In this document: piece after piece, positions 6,204 to 15,678 of the stretch | How the letters are laid out: every line of letters begins with the position of its first letter | Position numbering within the stretch: the first letter of the stretch is position 1 | Source of the DNA: Clostridiales bacterium UBA7568 | GTDB taxonomy: Bacteria > Bacillota > Clostridia > Oscillospirales > CAG-272 | Assembly (NCBI GenBank): GCA_002479075.1 | Contig: DLLG01000011.1 | Location: forward strand, 1-64,000 | Length of the DNA stretch: 64,000 nt | Direction: 5' to 3' | Made by a program: the position numbers and the translations under genes | The notes under the pieces: generated by a model | Database searches by the model: none | Told to the model about the DNA's origin: nothing | The model's input: the letters and a program-made list of their open reading frames with translations, nothing else

Positions 6204-7742
6204 TCATTTTGCCGTCAACTTTCGGAGCCAGCTTGCATCCTCAGGAGAGATGGCATAGGTTGCAAAGAGAAAGAAAAGATAAAGGAGAAGAGACAAAATT
6301 ATGCCGAAAACAGAGGAAAGGAGGGGCGAGGATGCCATCGGGAAGATCAGAAGAGCCGAAACCGAGCTCGCTCCCGCAATGCAGAGCAAAGGCAAAACAA
6401 TCCGTCTCAGGACAGGCAGTTTTGCCCCCGTTATATGCAGGAGCCTGCCCGCCGAAAGCGCAACGTTCATCGTTTCCGTTATATAAATGCAGACGATATA
6501 TCCCGTAATGCCCATTTCCGGAAGAAGAACGGACACAAGAAGAATACTGACAGCGGCATCCAGAATATTTACACGCATACAGTACAACTGCTGACCAAGC
6601 CCCTTCAGCATACCGTCAACAGTTGTGTCAAGATACATAAGCGGTACGGTCGGTGCGAGGAGCTTTATATATTTTGCGGCTTCGGAGCTGTTATATATCA
6701 GCATACCGAGCGGTTCCGAAAAACAGATAAATATCCCTGCCGTGCCGATGCCGAGTAGTAGCGCCGCGCCGCAGGCGCGCCTGACCATATAGCATATCTC
6801 CTTATCTCCCTTTATTTTCCCGTTCCTTGCGGAAAGCTCTGATAATTCGGGAATTATCAAAGATGAAAATACCGTGCACAGAGCGGAGGGAAAAAGCAGA
6901 ACCGGAAGCGCCATTCCGGAGACCGTGCCGTATGCGGAGAGTGAAGCCGCCCTGTCCGCACCGTATTTTTCAAGCCCGCGCGGAATGAGCATATGCTCAA
7001 CCGTCACAAGCCCGCTGCGCAGACACGACGAAAGCATTATCGGAAGCGCTATCGCAACGACGCTGCCGCATCTGTCCCCCTCGCAAAGCGAAGGATGAAG
7101 ATGCTTTTTTCTGTCTGCAAGGTAAAATATGAGAAGATACGAAAATGAAAGTCCCTCCGATATGCTCATCCCGAGCACAAGCGCAAGGCAGGCATATTCC
7201 GCCCCGAGCGGACAGAGCTTTCCGAGAAAGAGAACCGTTGTTCCGATCTTTATAAACTGCTCAAACACTCCGGAAAGCGCGCTTTTTGCCGATCGCCTGA
7301 CGGCATAAAAGTAGCCGGAAAACACGTTTGAAACGGCAATGAACGGCAAAGCGAAGGCAAGCGTCCGAAAGCACATCGAAACGCTGCCGTCGCCTATCGC
7401 CTTTTCCGCAAGCAAGCCCGAAAAAGCAAACAGCAATATTCCCGCTCCGCCGCCGAAACATATGGCATAGACAACACATTTTCTGACAGCACGGATGATA
7501 CCTCCGTCGCAATCCTTTGCCATCGCCTCCGTCACAAGTCTCGTCACGGCGAGATTTATCCCAGACCCCGCAAGCGTCACGGCAAAAACATAAACGCTCA
7601 TTATAAGAGAGAACAATCCCATCCCCTCCGAGCCTATTCCCCGCGCGACGTAGGCGTTGAAAACGACGCTGACCGTTCTCATAAAAATCGAAACAACGCT
7701 CAGAAGCAGCGCGCTTTTTACAAATTTACTGAGTCTTGACAT
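6204..7742 (-). CDS. SpoVB-like polysaccharide flippase (MATE-like)
   Basis: A 512-residue multi-pass membrane protein with about 14 hydrophobic segments. The start region (KFVKSALLLSVVSIFMRTVS, then AYVARGIGSEGMGLFSLI) is typical of stage V sporulation protein B and related flippases, which move lipid-linked cell-wall or polysaccharide precursors across the membrane. The ATG at 7742 is chosen; a longer frame upstream would run through the divergent promoter. It is divergent from yitT-like 7840. Whether it works in sporulation or in another envelope pathway is open. Confidence 0.8.
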   Translation of the reverse strand: MSRLSKFVKSALLLSVVSIFMRTVSVVFNAYVARGIGSEGMGLFSLIMSVYVFAVTLAGSGINLAVTRLVTEAMAKDCDGGIIRAVRKCVVYAICFGGGAGILLFAFSGLLAEKAIGDGSVSMCFRTLAFALPFIAVSNVFSGYFYAVRRSAKSALSGVFEQFIKIGTTVLFLGKLCPLGAEYACLALVLGMSISEGLSFSYLLIFYLADRKKHLHPSLCEGDRCGSVVAIALPIMLSSCLRSGLVTVEHMLIPRGLEKYGADRAASLSAYGTVSGMALPVLLFPSALCTVFSSLIIPELSELSARNGKIKGDKEICYMVRRACGAALLLGIGTAGIFICFSEPLGMLIYNSSEAAKYIKLLAPTVPLMYLDTTVDGMLKGLGQQLYCMRVNILDAAVSILLVSVLLPEMGITGYIVCIYITETMNVALSAGRLLHITGAKLPVLRRIVLPLLCIAGASSVSALLIFPMASSPLLSSVFGIILSLLLYLFFLFATYAISPEDASWLRKLTAK

Positions 7743-7750
7743 AAAACCTG

Positions 7751-7779
7751 TTGTTTTCTCCCGAAATTTTGAGTATAAT
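7751..7779 (+). promoter_or_regulatory. Promoter of the YitT-family gene
   Basis: TTGTTT, 17-base spacer, TATAAT, about 60 bases before the ATG. Confidence 0.8.
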
Positions 7780-7839
7780 AAGAGTAGCAATATAAACTTA
7801 TTCGTTATCTCCGAAAAACATTCTTGCGGGAGGAAAAGT

Positions 7840-8754
7840 ATGAATATAAAAAGCAAAAAATTGCAGGCGCTGCTGCTCGATGCGGGCGCGCTCGTCATAA
7901 GCGGACTTCTTTTCGCCGTCGCATACAATATGTTCTTTTTGCCCGGCGAAATATTCATCGGCGGCGCGGGCGGCGTTGCGGAGGTACTGAATTTTCTTTT
8001 CGGTCTGCCGACAGGTCTTATGATAATCGCAATAAACGTGCCGCTGGCTCTGCTCTTCTGCATTTTTTACGGCTACCGTTCCGGCATAAAGAGCTTCATC
8101 GGAATAACGGTCACCTCGCTTGCGATAGATTTTATAACCTTCCTGCCGCAGGCCTTCCCGCAGCCGAAGGAAAATGCTTTTCTCTGCGCAATCTTCGGCG
8201 GTATATCGCTGGGGGCGGCGATCGGTATACTGCTTTACAGGGGTTTTACAACGGGCGGCTCGGATTTTGTCGCTCTGCTCATAAAGATACGGGCAAAGGG
8301 CATCCCGACGGCTACCCTCATCGCCATAGTTGACGCTTTCGTCATAATCGGAGCGGCGATTGTAACCAAAAACTTTCTCTCCGTCTTTTATTCGCTCGTC
8401 TCCGTGTTGATTTCTTCGCTTATGATCGAAACGGTCACCGGCGGCTTTGACAGATCGAAAATGGCGTTTATATTCTCCTCAAAATATGATGAAATCGCAT
8501 CCGCTGTCGCAGAGAAGATCGGCAGGGGCGTAACAATGATGGACGGAGAAGGCTGGTATACAAAAGAAAAGAAAAAAATCGTGTTCTGCGTTGTCAAAAA
8601 GAATGAAATATTCCTGTTGAAAACAATCGCCAAGGAGATCGATCCGAAGGCGTTTATCGTCCTCGGCGATTCGACGGAAACCATCGGCGAAGGGTTCAAA
8701 GAGGACATCTCGGACAGCTCCTTCAAGCCGAAGGATTTTAAGAAAAAGTCATAA
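7840..8754 (+). CDS. YitT-family membrane protein
   Basis: A 304-residue protein with five to six transmembrane segments in the first 180 residues and a soluble C-terminal domain of about 90 residues (from SKMAFIFSSK). The N-terminal GGAGGVAEVLNFLF and the FTTGGSD motif are typical of the YitT/DUF161 plus DUF2179 architecture. Biochemical role is not established. The ATG at 7840 has GGGAGG 6 bases upstream, and a longer frame from 7657 would include the promoter. Confidence 0.85.
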   Translation: MNIKSKKLQALLLDAGALVISGLLFAVAYNMFFLPGEIFIGGAGGVAEVLNFLFGLPTGLMIIAINVPLALLFCIFYGYRSGIKSFIGITVTSLAIDFITFLPQAFPQPKENAFLCAIFGGISLGAAIGILLYRGFTTGGSDFVALLIKIRAKGIPTATLIAIVDAFVIIGAAIVTKNFLSVFYSLVSVLISSLMIETVTGGFDRSKMAFIFSSKYDEIASAVAEKIGRGVTMMDGEGWYTKEKKKIVFCVVKKNEIFLLKTIAKEIDPKAFIVLGDSTETIGEGFKEDISDSSFKPKDFKKKS

Positions 8755-9146
8755 GCGACAAAAACCATAAGTCAAAAGTCTCCCCAGAGGAAGATTTGCA
8801 AGGGTGCGGAGCACCACCATTGCAGGCCTCGCCGAGAGGAGGGATTTGCTGGTTTGCGAAAGCAAGCCAAGCAGGCGTCGCCGAGACGGGTTGGATATGC
8901 CGGATTGTATGTCGATAAAGCTGGAATGACGGGACGGGAAACCCGTCCCCTACATTGCAACGCCGTATATGCAGGCAATAAAATACTTACACAAACCAAT
9001 TGCTAAAGTTTCTTTTGCCCTACTTTTCAAGCATAACAAAACAAAAACAGAGATGAAAAATCATCTCTGTTTTCTTTTTATAAAGTTTTACCAGACAAAT
9101 AACCAACGTTTCTTTTGCCTACTTTTCTTTCCAAAGAAAAGTACGG
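8755..9146. repeat. Intergenic repeat cluster between yitT-like and lipoprotein genes
   Basis: No gene. Two imperfect 49-base units each start with GAGGA.GATTTGC, hold a small hairpin and end in CGCCGA (8787-8835, 8836-8884). A GGGACGGG / CCCGTCCC palindrome is at 8931-8949. A motif TTTCTTTTGCC(C)TACTTTTC occurs twice (about 9009-9028 and 9109-9127), the second extended into the palindrome TACTTTTCTTT / AAAGAAAAGTA (9120-9143). These look like extragenic palindromic repeats of the kind scattered through clostridial genomes. Confidence 0.6.
9044..9078. terminator. Convergent terminator
   Basis: AAAACAGAGATGA / TCATCTCTGTTTT with an A4 loop and T-rich tails on both strands. It serves both the YitT-family gene and the leftward lipoprotein gene. 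Confidence 0.8.
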
Positions 9147-10958
9147 TCAATAAACGCTTAGAGTTACGAGCTGTGCGGGGAACTGGGAAACACCAATCTT
9201 CGCTGCGTTATCGCCTGTGATATAGGATGTCGCGCTTGCGCTGATCGTGTTGTATGTGTTGTATGTGCCGAGGTATCTGTCTTCGCCTGCTACGTTTGTG
9301 ATGAAGATATGAAGCTCTTCGTTCCAAGTGTATACTGCGGTCGGCTCTGTTGTAAGGCGGATGCCTGCTTTGCCTTCCTTGTATTCGTAAATATCAATAT
9401 ATGTCTTTGCGTCGCCTGCCATAAAGTAGAGACGATAGCCGCCTTCAACAGCTTCAACGAATACATCGGCAGCTGCTGCCGCGCTGGTTGTTGTTGCGAG
9501 GTAGTTGCCGCTCATTTCGCCTGTGAAATAGAGAGTCTTTTCAAGGTTGCCCTGAACGAGAGAGAACTTATAAGCCTTGCCTGCTGCGGGAGCTTCGGCA
9601 ACTGTTCTCGTATACTCGATCGCATAGAGATATGCGGGGAACTGGGAAACGCCGATCTTCGCCGCGTTGTCGCCTGTGATATAAGATGTTGCGCTTGCGC
9701 TGATCGTGTTGTATGTGTTGTATGTGCCGAGGTATCTGTCTTCACCTGCTACGTTTGTGATGAAGATATGAAGCTCTTCGTTCCAGGTATATACTGCGGT
9801 CGGCTCTGTTGTAAGGCGGATGCCTGCTTTGCCTTCCTTGTATTCGTGGATATCAATATAGGTCTTTGCGTCGCCTGCCATAAAGTAGAGACGATAACCG
9901 CCTTCAACAGCTTCAACATATACGTCAACTGCCTTGGAAATGCTTTCTGTTGTTGCGAGGTAGTTGCCGCTCATTGCGCCTGTGAAATAGAGAGTCTTTT
10001 CAAGGTTGCCCTGAACAAGACCGAACTTAAAGGCTGTATCCGTTGCAACTTCTGTTATAGCGGATTTTTTGATCTCAACCTTATAAAGGTATGCGGGAAA
10101 CTGGGAAACGCCGATCTTCGCCGCGTTGTCGCCTGTGATATAAGATGTTGCGCTTGCGCTGATCGTGTTGTATGTGTTGTATGTGCCGAGGTATCTGTCT
10201 TCGCCTGCTACGTTTGTGATGAAGATATGGAGCTCTTCGTTCCAGGTGTATACTGCGGTCGGCTCTGTTGTGAGGCGGACGCCTGCTTTGCCTTCCTTGT
10301 ATTCGTAAACATCAATGTATGTCTTTACGTCTTCTGCGAAGAAGTAGAGACGATAGCCGCCTTCAACAGCTTCAACGTAAACGTCAGCTGCCGCCATAGC
10401 GTCTTCTGTTGTTGCGAGGTAGGTGCCGCTCATAGAACCTGCGAAAAAGAGAGTCTTTTCAAGGCTGCCCTGAACGAGACCGAACTTGAAGGCTGTGTCT
10501 GTCTTTACTTCTTTTACAACTTCAAGACCGCCTGCCTTCGGAACAGCGGGAACATAATGAGTAAATGTTACGGACTTTGACTCTTCGCCCTTTTTGATTG
10601 TTGCCGTGAGCTCGTAACGAAGCTCTTCTTCGGGAGTTTCGTTCATTTCGATTGTAACAATCTTGTCTCCGGGAACGATTTTGATACCGTCTTCGGGACC
10701 TGTAAGCACTTTTACTGTCCATTCAACATCAAAAGTTTCTCCGTTGATGGTTACAACGCTTACACGTTTGAAGGGTCTGGGAGTTTTTTCAGCGGCAGCA
10801 TCATACATTGCGCGAATATACCGCTTTGCGTTTTCAAGTGTGTCAACCTCTTCGATATTCGGAGCTTCCGTTGTTGTCTGCGACGGATTTGTTCCGCATC
10901 CCGCAAAGATCACCGCACAAAAAGTGAGTGCCAAAAGGAAAGCTATGATTCTTTTCAT
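9147..10958 (-). CDS. Lipoprotein with three long tandem repeats
   Basis: A 603-residue protein with a signal peptide and lipobox FAGC (Cys21), so anchored outside the membrane. After an N-terminal domain of about 130 residues (with an EVEWTV/TIEMNE beta pattern) come three units of about 148 residues (roughly 153-300, 303-450, 455-603), each running from FKFGLVQGNLEKTLYF through YRLYF, TAVYTWNEELHIFITNV and YLGTYNTYNTISASATSYI to QFPAYLY. The units are nearly identical also at the DNA level. Beta-rich, aromatic and Gly-rich sequence suggests a carbohydrate- or ligand-binding fold, perhaps beta-trefoil-like; this is inference. It is the last gene of the ABC operon that begins at 16779. Confidence 0.8.
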   Translation of the reverse strand: MKRIIAFLLALTFCAVIFAGCGTNPSQTTTEAPNIEEVDTLENAKRYIRAMYDAAAEKTPRPFKRVSVVTINGETFDVEWTVKVLTGPEDGIKIVPGDKIVTIEMNETPEEELRYELTATIKKGEESKSVTFTHYVPAVPKAGGLEVVKEVKTDTAFKFGLVQGSLEKTLFFAGSMSGTYLATTEDAMAAADVYVEAVEGGYRLYFFAEDVKTYIDVYEYKEGKAGVRLTTEPTAVYTWNEELHIFITNVAGEDRYLGTYNTYNTISASATSYITGDNAAKIGVSQFPAYLYKVEIKKSAITEVATDTAFKFGLVQGNLEKTLYFTGAMSGNYLATTESISKAVDVYVEAVEGGYRLYFMAGDAKTYIDIHEYKEGKAGIRLTTEPTAVYTWNEELHIFITNVAGEDRYLGTYNTYNTISASATSYITGDNAAKIGVSQFPAYLYAIEYTRTVAEAPAAGKAYKFSLVQGNLEKTLYFTGEMSGNYLATTTSAAAAADVFVEAVEGGYRLYFMAGDAKTYIDIYEYKEGKAGIRLTTEPTAVYTWNEELHIFITNVAGEDRYLGTYNTYNTISASATSYITGDNAAKIGVSQFPAQLVTLSVY

Positions 10959-10977
10959 TTTTATCTCCTCATAAAAT

Positions 10978-12324
10978 TTAATTGTTGATCGTTATATCGT
11001 CTGCCGATAAAACCTTTATCTGATATTCGCCGTCGTAATGATCCACTATGCCTCTTACACTTATATTTTTGCCTTCATATCTCTCCGCTGTGACAAGCTT
11101 GCCGTCCTTACCCATAAGAACCGCCGTGCGTACTGTGACGGTTACCCCGTCTTTTTCGCAGGTGATCGTCATCGCCCCTTTTGAGGAGCTGTCGTCGGAG
11201 GAGGTTGTATATATGCTTTTGACGGTGAGATCTTCCATCGAAACGCTTGTGTAAAGCGAAAGCTCTGCAAAACGGTATTCCTTGCCGCCGTCTTCGAGGG
11301 TGACCATACCGCTTGCAAATTTTTCAGCCGACACCAAAGCAAACGCAGGCTTATGCCCATCGCTTATCTTTTTGATATTGTTTGGGTCGTCCGGCTTCAT
11401 CTGACGGTACGTAAGTCCTGAGACCTGATAGCTGTCGCCCGCCTCATAATACTGCACCGTGCCGACGATTCTCGCCCTGTTGCCGACGGAAATTATCGAA
11501 AGCCCCGCTCCGGAGAGCCCGAAGCCGTAATAAACGGTCATACCGAAATACAAGCCGGAATCGGAGTCGTAATCTTCGATATAAACGCTTCTTCCGTCGT
11601 TACGGGTGATAATGCCTTCAAAAGCAACCTTTGTGTTTGTGTAATCAGATACGTTGAGCCGCAGCTCTCTGAGCGTCAGCTCAACCGCGTCGCCATAGTA
11701 GAAATCGGGGTCCTTTTCGCCCGAATAAACATTGAGTTTTTCCGCTCTTGCCTGCGCCAGAGCCGAAAGGCAGATGCTTCCGTAACGGTTGTTTCCCGTT
11801 GAGGAAGCAGCGGCAAGACCGTTTTGAAGAATTTCAAGGTTCAGATTTCTGTATTCTCCGTCCTCGCTTTCCTTATACCAGACCCAGACAAGATATCTTG
11901 AGTTGGTCGAATCGCGATTCCATTTATCATCGTCCGATTCGACAATGATACTGACAGCGGAGGACAGCTTCGCCCTTGTGAATTCGGAAGCCTTTTTGCC
12001 GTATTCTTCGATTTTTCCCGTCGATTCCGGAGTGTCTATCGCAAGGTATCTTGCTTTAAGGACACCGCCTTCGATGACGTCCTCCGGAACGTGAAAATGC
12101 GTTGTGTCACCGTCGACATAGGTCTTTACGGTCACGACCTGCTTTTTCGTTTCGGAATTCATATTGAGCTTCAGCTCGGATACATAATCCTTCTTTTCAA
12201 TCTGCGCCGTTCCTCCGGCGGAGGAGGTGGTTGTTGAACCGCCTTCCCCGGGAGTACACGAAGAAAGACAAAGGATAACGATTATCAGAGCCAGCAAAAG
12301 CGAAAGTACTCTTTTTGTTTTCAT
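10978..12324 (-). CDS. Secreted thermonuclease-like lipoprotein with OB-fold domain
   Basis: A 448-residue lipoprotein (lipobox SSC, Cys23). Residues about 62-210 form a staphylococcal-nuclease domain with the catalytic set: Asp71 and Asp73 in YVDGDT, Arg92 in KARYLAIDTPE, Glu100, and Arg143 in NSRYLVWVW, then NLEILQNGLA. Residues about 225-320 (VAFEGIITRND... YIED... GNRARIVGTVQYYE) look like an OB fold, as in the YhcR group of cell-surface nucleases. The C-terminal third is unassigned, with a second possible OB fold (YEGKNISVRGIVDHY). It should cut DNA or RNA outside the cell. It sits between the solute-binding protein and the repeat lipoprotein with only 19-24 bases between genes. Confidence 0.85.
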   Translation of the reverse strand: MKTKRVLSLLLALIIVILCLSSCTPGEGGSTTTSSAGGTAQIEKKDYVSELKLNMNSETKKQVVTVKTYVDGDTTHFHVPEDVIEGGVLKARYLAIDTPESTGKIEEYGKKASEFTRAKLSSAVSIIVESDDDKWNRDSTNSRYLVWVWYKESEDGEYRNLNLEILQNGLAAASSTGNNRYGSICLSALAQARAEKLNVYSGEKDPDFYYGDAVELTLRELRLNVSDYTNTKVAFEGIITRNDGRSVYIEDYDSDSGLYFGMTVYYGFGLSGAGLSIISVGNRARIVGTVQYYEAGDSYQVSGLTYRQMKPDDPNNIKKISDGHKPAFALVSAEKFASGMVTLEDGGKEYRFAELSLYTSVSMEDLTVKSIYTTSSDDSSSKGAMTITCEKDGVTVTVRTAVLMGKDGKLVTAERYEGKNISVRGIVDHYDGEYQIKVLSADDITINN

Positions 12325-12348
12325 CTGTTTATTTGCTTTCGGAAATTA

Positions 12349-13773
12349 TCAATATTCGCATTCTTCGATTGCGTCTTCGAACGCTTTCTTTATCATAGCG
12401 TCAACGTCGCCGCCGTCATCTGCGGAGAGACACTTTGCAAGAAGTGCACCGACCTGATCGCGGGCCTTGGACGAGCCGTTGAATGCGGGAGATGTGTAAT
12501 ATGCTTCTTCCTGTTCAAGACATACCTTTGCGGAGAGAGCGGCGATGTTTGTTCCGCCGTTTGCGCCGTCGATGAACGCCTTGTATTCCGCGTTGTCGGA
12601 AACGGACTTGATTACGGGAACGTAACCGGAAGCCATTGAGAATTCAGCCTGGAATTCAACCGTTGTTGCAAGGTACTTGACGAAGAGCCAGGAAGCAACT
12701 ACTTCCTGAGGATTCTGGTTTGCCTTCTTGAAGATGCAAAGGCTGGGTCCCTGGGAAATAACCTTCTTGTTTGTTGCGCTTACCTGAGGGATTGTCGTTA
12801 TGCCTACGTCAAACGGATATGAACCGTCTGCATTTGCTGTCGGACGCTGGTGTGTTGCACCTGCGGAAGAACCAATAGACATATAGCTCTTTACTTCGTT
12901 TGTCGAAGTGAAGAGGCCGGATGTATAGTTGCCGTAGATTTTCTGAGTTGTGAGGTAGCCCTTCTGGTACCAGTCTCTGAACATCTTGACAAAGTTTCTG
13001 TTTGTTTCGTTATTGAAGAGGAAATGATCGCCTGTTGCGCTTGTGTAGTCGGAGTCGTACTGTTCGCACATTGTGATGAACCAGTTTGCTTCGCTGTCAT
13101 AGCCGAGCGGAATGCTCTTTGGGTCGATCTCTTTGATCTTCTTGCAAAGAGCTTCCATCTCTTCCCAGGTTGTGGGCGGGGTGAGGTTGTGCTCTGCGAA
13201 GAAAGTTGCGTTGTAATAAAGAACCTCTGTTGACTTGGAAAGAGGCATTGTGTACATAAGTCCGTCGCCGAACTGTTTGCCTTCGTTGTAATAGCCTTCG
13301 ATAAAGTCAGCTATCTGAGCCTCTGTAAGTCCGAGAGTTTCCTTTGAGCCGTCTGCTCTTGTGATTTCAATCTTGCTGTTTATAAGGCTGTCAAGAGTGA
13401 TAACGGAGCCTGCAAGGTTGTAAAGAGCAACGTGATCCGGATAGCAGTACGCGATGTTGGGCTGAGCGCCTGTTGTAATCTCGGTGCTTATCTGGTCTCT
13501 TACGTCATCATAACCGCCGATCTTTGTGTGCTCGATGTGGATGTTGGGGTAGAGCTTATTGAAATCAGCGATATAAGTTTCGAGAACGTCAGTAAGATTC
13601 GAGCCCATTGTGTGATAAAACGTGATTGTAACGTCGCTGCCGTCATATCCTACTTCGGGGACTTCAAAGTTACCGACTTTTTTGTCTCCGTTCGGATCCG
13701 GCTTCGTTCCGCACGAGAACAGCATTGTCATCGTGAGAGCGAGAAGCATAATGATTGCCAAAAACTTCTTCAT
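12349..13773 (-). CDS. ABC transporter solute-binding lipoprotein (UgpB/MalE-like)
   Basis: A 474-residue family-1 extracellular solute-binding protein. Signal peptide and lipobox LFSC (Cys21) anchor it. The first strand ITFYHTMGSN and ADFNKLYPNIHIEHTKIGGYDD are typical of binding proteins for sugars or glycerol-3-phosphate derivatives. It belongs with the two permeases and the ATPase upstream in the same strand. The ligand cannot be read from sequence. Note the nuclease that follows. Confidence 0.88.
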   Translation of the reverse strand: MKKFLAIIMLLALTMTMLFSCGTKPDPNGDKKVGNFEVPEVGYDGSDVTITFYHTMGSNLTDVLETYIADFNKLYPNIHIEHTKIGGYDDVRDQISTEITTGAQPNIAYCYPDHVALYNLAGSVITLDSLINSKIEITRADGSKETLGLTEAQIADFIEGYYNEGKQFGDGLMYTMPLSKSTEVLYYNATFFAEHNLTPPTTWEEMEALCKKIKEIDPKSIPLGYDSEANWFITMCEQYDSDYTSATGDHFLFNNETNRNFVKMFRDWYQKGYLTTQKIYGNYTSGLFTSTNEVKSYMSIGSSAGATHQRPTANADGSYPFDVGITTIPQVSATNKKVISQGPSLCIFKKANQNPQEVVASWLFVKYLATTVEFQAEFSMASGYVPVIKSVSDNAEYKAFIDGANGGTNIAALSAKVCLEQEEAYYTSPAFNGSSKARDQVGALLAKCLSADDGGDVDAMIKKAFEDAIEECEY

Positions 13774-13827
13774 AACTGGTTTTTTCCTCCAAAAATTTTT
13801 GTTTTATGTTAAAAGCCCTGCGGCTGT

Positions 13828-14718
13828 TTAACCTTTGATACCGCTTCTGCTGACACCCTTCATAATGTATTTCCTGAGGAATACAAATACGAGGAAAAGC
13901 GGGAATGATACTATGGCGACAGCCGCCATCTGAACAGGATAGTTTACGTCGCCCGTCGTTTCCGTAAAGGCGTTGCGCAAACCGTTTGTTATCATCTGGT
14001 GAGCTTCGTCGTTTGCAACGAGGCGGGGCCAGATATATGAGTTCCAGGCACCCATCATTTTGAGAATCGTAATCGAGATGAGCGTCGGGAGGGAGAGCGG
14101 GATCATAACCTTCCAGAGGTATTTGATGTCGCTCGTGCCGTCAACCTTGGCGGCAAGATAGAGCTCGTTCGGTATCTGCAGGAAGTTCTGGCGGAGAAGA
14201 TATATATAGAATACGCTGACAAGGAACGGCACTATGAGAACAGTGTATGTGTTTTTCCAGCCGAGACCGGAAACCGTTATATAGTTTGTGATTGTGAAAA
14301 GCTCGCCGGGGATCATCATCGTCGCAAGGAGAGCGGCAAAGAGGACGTTCTTGCCCTTGAATTCAAGCCTTGCGAAAGCGAATGCGGAAAGCACCGTTAT
14401 CACAAGGGAGAGAATCGTCGATACAAGCCCGACATAAAGGGTGTTGAGGAAGAGTCTTCCGAGATTTGCGGTTGTAAAAGCCTCCGCATAGTTTGAGAAG
14501 AGAATTCTGTTCGGCCAGAAGGTCGGAATGCTCCGTCTGTATTCATCAAGGCTTTTAAGGGATGAGTTCAGCATCCAATAAAAGGGGAACAGGACAGCGA
14601 GTGCCATAAATATCAGGAAAGCATAAATGAGAATGATAACCAGCGCTTTGACAACCTTCTGCTTTGCCGATACCTTCTGCATATCCCTTTCGTGCATTGT
14701 TGAAATATTACTTTTCAT
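13828..14718 (-). CDS. ABC transporter permease (UgpE/MalG type)
   Basis: A 296-residue inner-membrane permease with six predicted helices. The EAA loop reads ELYLAAKVDGTSDIKYLWKV, contacting the ATPase. The stretch FPFYWMLNSSLKSLDE near the N-terminus is typical for this family. It follows the other permease by 13 bases. Confidence 0.92.
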   Translation of the reverse strand: MKSNISTMHERDMQKVSAKQKVVKALVIILIYAFLIFMALAVLFPFYWMLNSSLKSLDEYRRSIPTFWPNRILFSNYAEAFTTANLGRLFLNTLYVGLVSTILSLVITVLSAFAFARLEFKGKNVLFAALLATMMIPGELFTITNYITVSGLGWKNTYTVLIVPFLVSVFYIYLLRQNFLQIPNELYLAAKVDGTSDIKYLWKVMIPLSLPTLISITILKMMGAWNSYIWPRLVANDEAHQMITNGLRNAFTETTGDVNYPVQMAAVAIVSFPLFLVFVFLRKYIMKGVSRSGIKG

Positions 14719-14731
14719 TTCCGCCCTCCTC

Positions 14732-15676
14732 TCAATAATGAACTTTCTTCTTGCTTACATAGAGGTTTATAAGCGTTACGATAAGAATTATTACGAACAG
14801 TATCAATGCGGCGGCGCTCGCTCTTCCCTGCTTGTTTGTGCTGAGCGAGTCATATATGAAGCCGACCATTGTGTTCAGACGTTTCGAATCGTGAACCGGT
14901 CCCATAGTGTCTCCGAAAATACCGACGATGCTCGTATATTCCTTGAAACCGCCGATAAATCCCGTGATGACGACGTATGCGATCATCGGGGAAAGGAGCG
15001 GAACGGTTATTCTTGTGAATACGCGTGCTCTCGGCGTTCCGTCAACTCTTGCCGCGTCATAATACTGCTTGTTTATGCTCTGAAGTCCGCCGAGGAGGAT
15101 AAGTATCTTGAACGGAAGCGCATTCCATACGATGTAAATAATCATAACCGTCATATTCGCGGCGTATGTCGAGCCGGCATTTATCCAGTTGACTGCGTGC
15201 CCGCCGAAAAATTCGATTATGTTGTTTATGATACCTGCGGTAACGATGATGTCGTTTCCCTTTGTGCCGAGGTTGCCGACGATGTTGAACATTGCAGCGA
15301 ACACCATACCGATTGCGATCGAGTTTGTTACGTAAGGAAGGAAGAATATTGTCTGCAATACCTTCTGAAGGGGCTTTATGGAGTTGAGACATACGGCGAT
15401 GAGAAGTGCGAGAAACGACGATATAAGAACAGTCGGCACGCAGATGAGCACCGTATTTTTAAGACATTTCAGAAAGCTCTTGTATTTGATGACCTTTGTG
15501 AAATTTCCGATACCGAACTGAAAGACCCTTCCGCCGATGGCTTCAAGGCCGCTGTAATCCTCGAGAAACGCCATACGCACGGTGTTTATTATGGGCCACA
15601 CCGTGAAAACAAGCAGCAGGACTATCGCCGGCGAGAGATAGAGCCACGCTTTCCATTGTTGTTTGCTTTCGACCAT
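14732..15676 (-). CDS. ABC transporter permease (UgpA/MalF type)
   Basis: A 314-residue permease with six helices; WLYLSPAIVLLLVFTVWPII at the N-terminus and EAA loop QYYDAARVDGTPRARVFTRI are family hallmarks. It lies 2 bases after the ATPase stop codon, so the two are translated together. Confidence 0.92.
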   Translation of the reverse strand: MVESKQQWKAWLYLSPAIVLLLVFTVWPIINTVRMAFLEDYSGLEAIGGRVFQFGIGNFTKVIKYKSFLKCLKNTVLICVPTVLISSFLALLIAVCLNSIKPLQKVLQTIFFLPYVTNSIAIGMVFAAMFNIVGNLGTKGNDIIVTAGIINNIIEFFGGHAVNWINAGSTYAANMTVMIIYIVWNALPFKILILLGGLQSINKQYYDAARVDGTPRARVFTRITVPLLSPMIAYVVITGFIGGFKEYTSIVGIFGDTMGPVHDSKRLNTMVGFIYDSLSTNKQGRASAAALILFVIILIVTLINLYVSKKKVHY

Positions 15677-15678
15677 TT

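Noticed and set aside
7743..8063. 107-codon N-terminal extension of the SpoVB-like protein
   Set aside because: It would cover the divergent promoter and the yitT-like start; the ATG at 7742 begins the conserved region.
9309..10580. 423-codon Cys-rich frame opposite the repeat lipoprotein
   Set aside because: It mirrors the triple repeat on the other strand; no signal, no ribosome site, and the leftward gene has lipobox and operon context.
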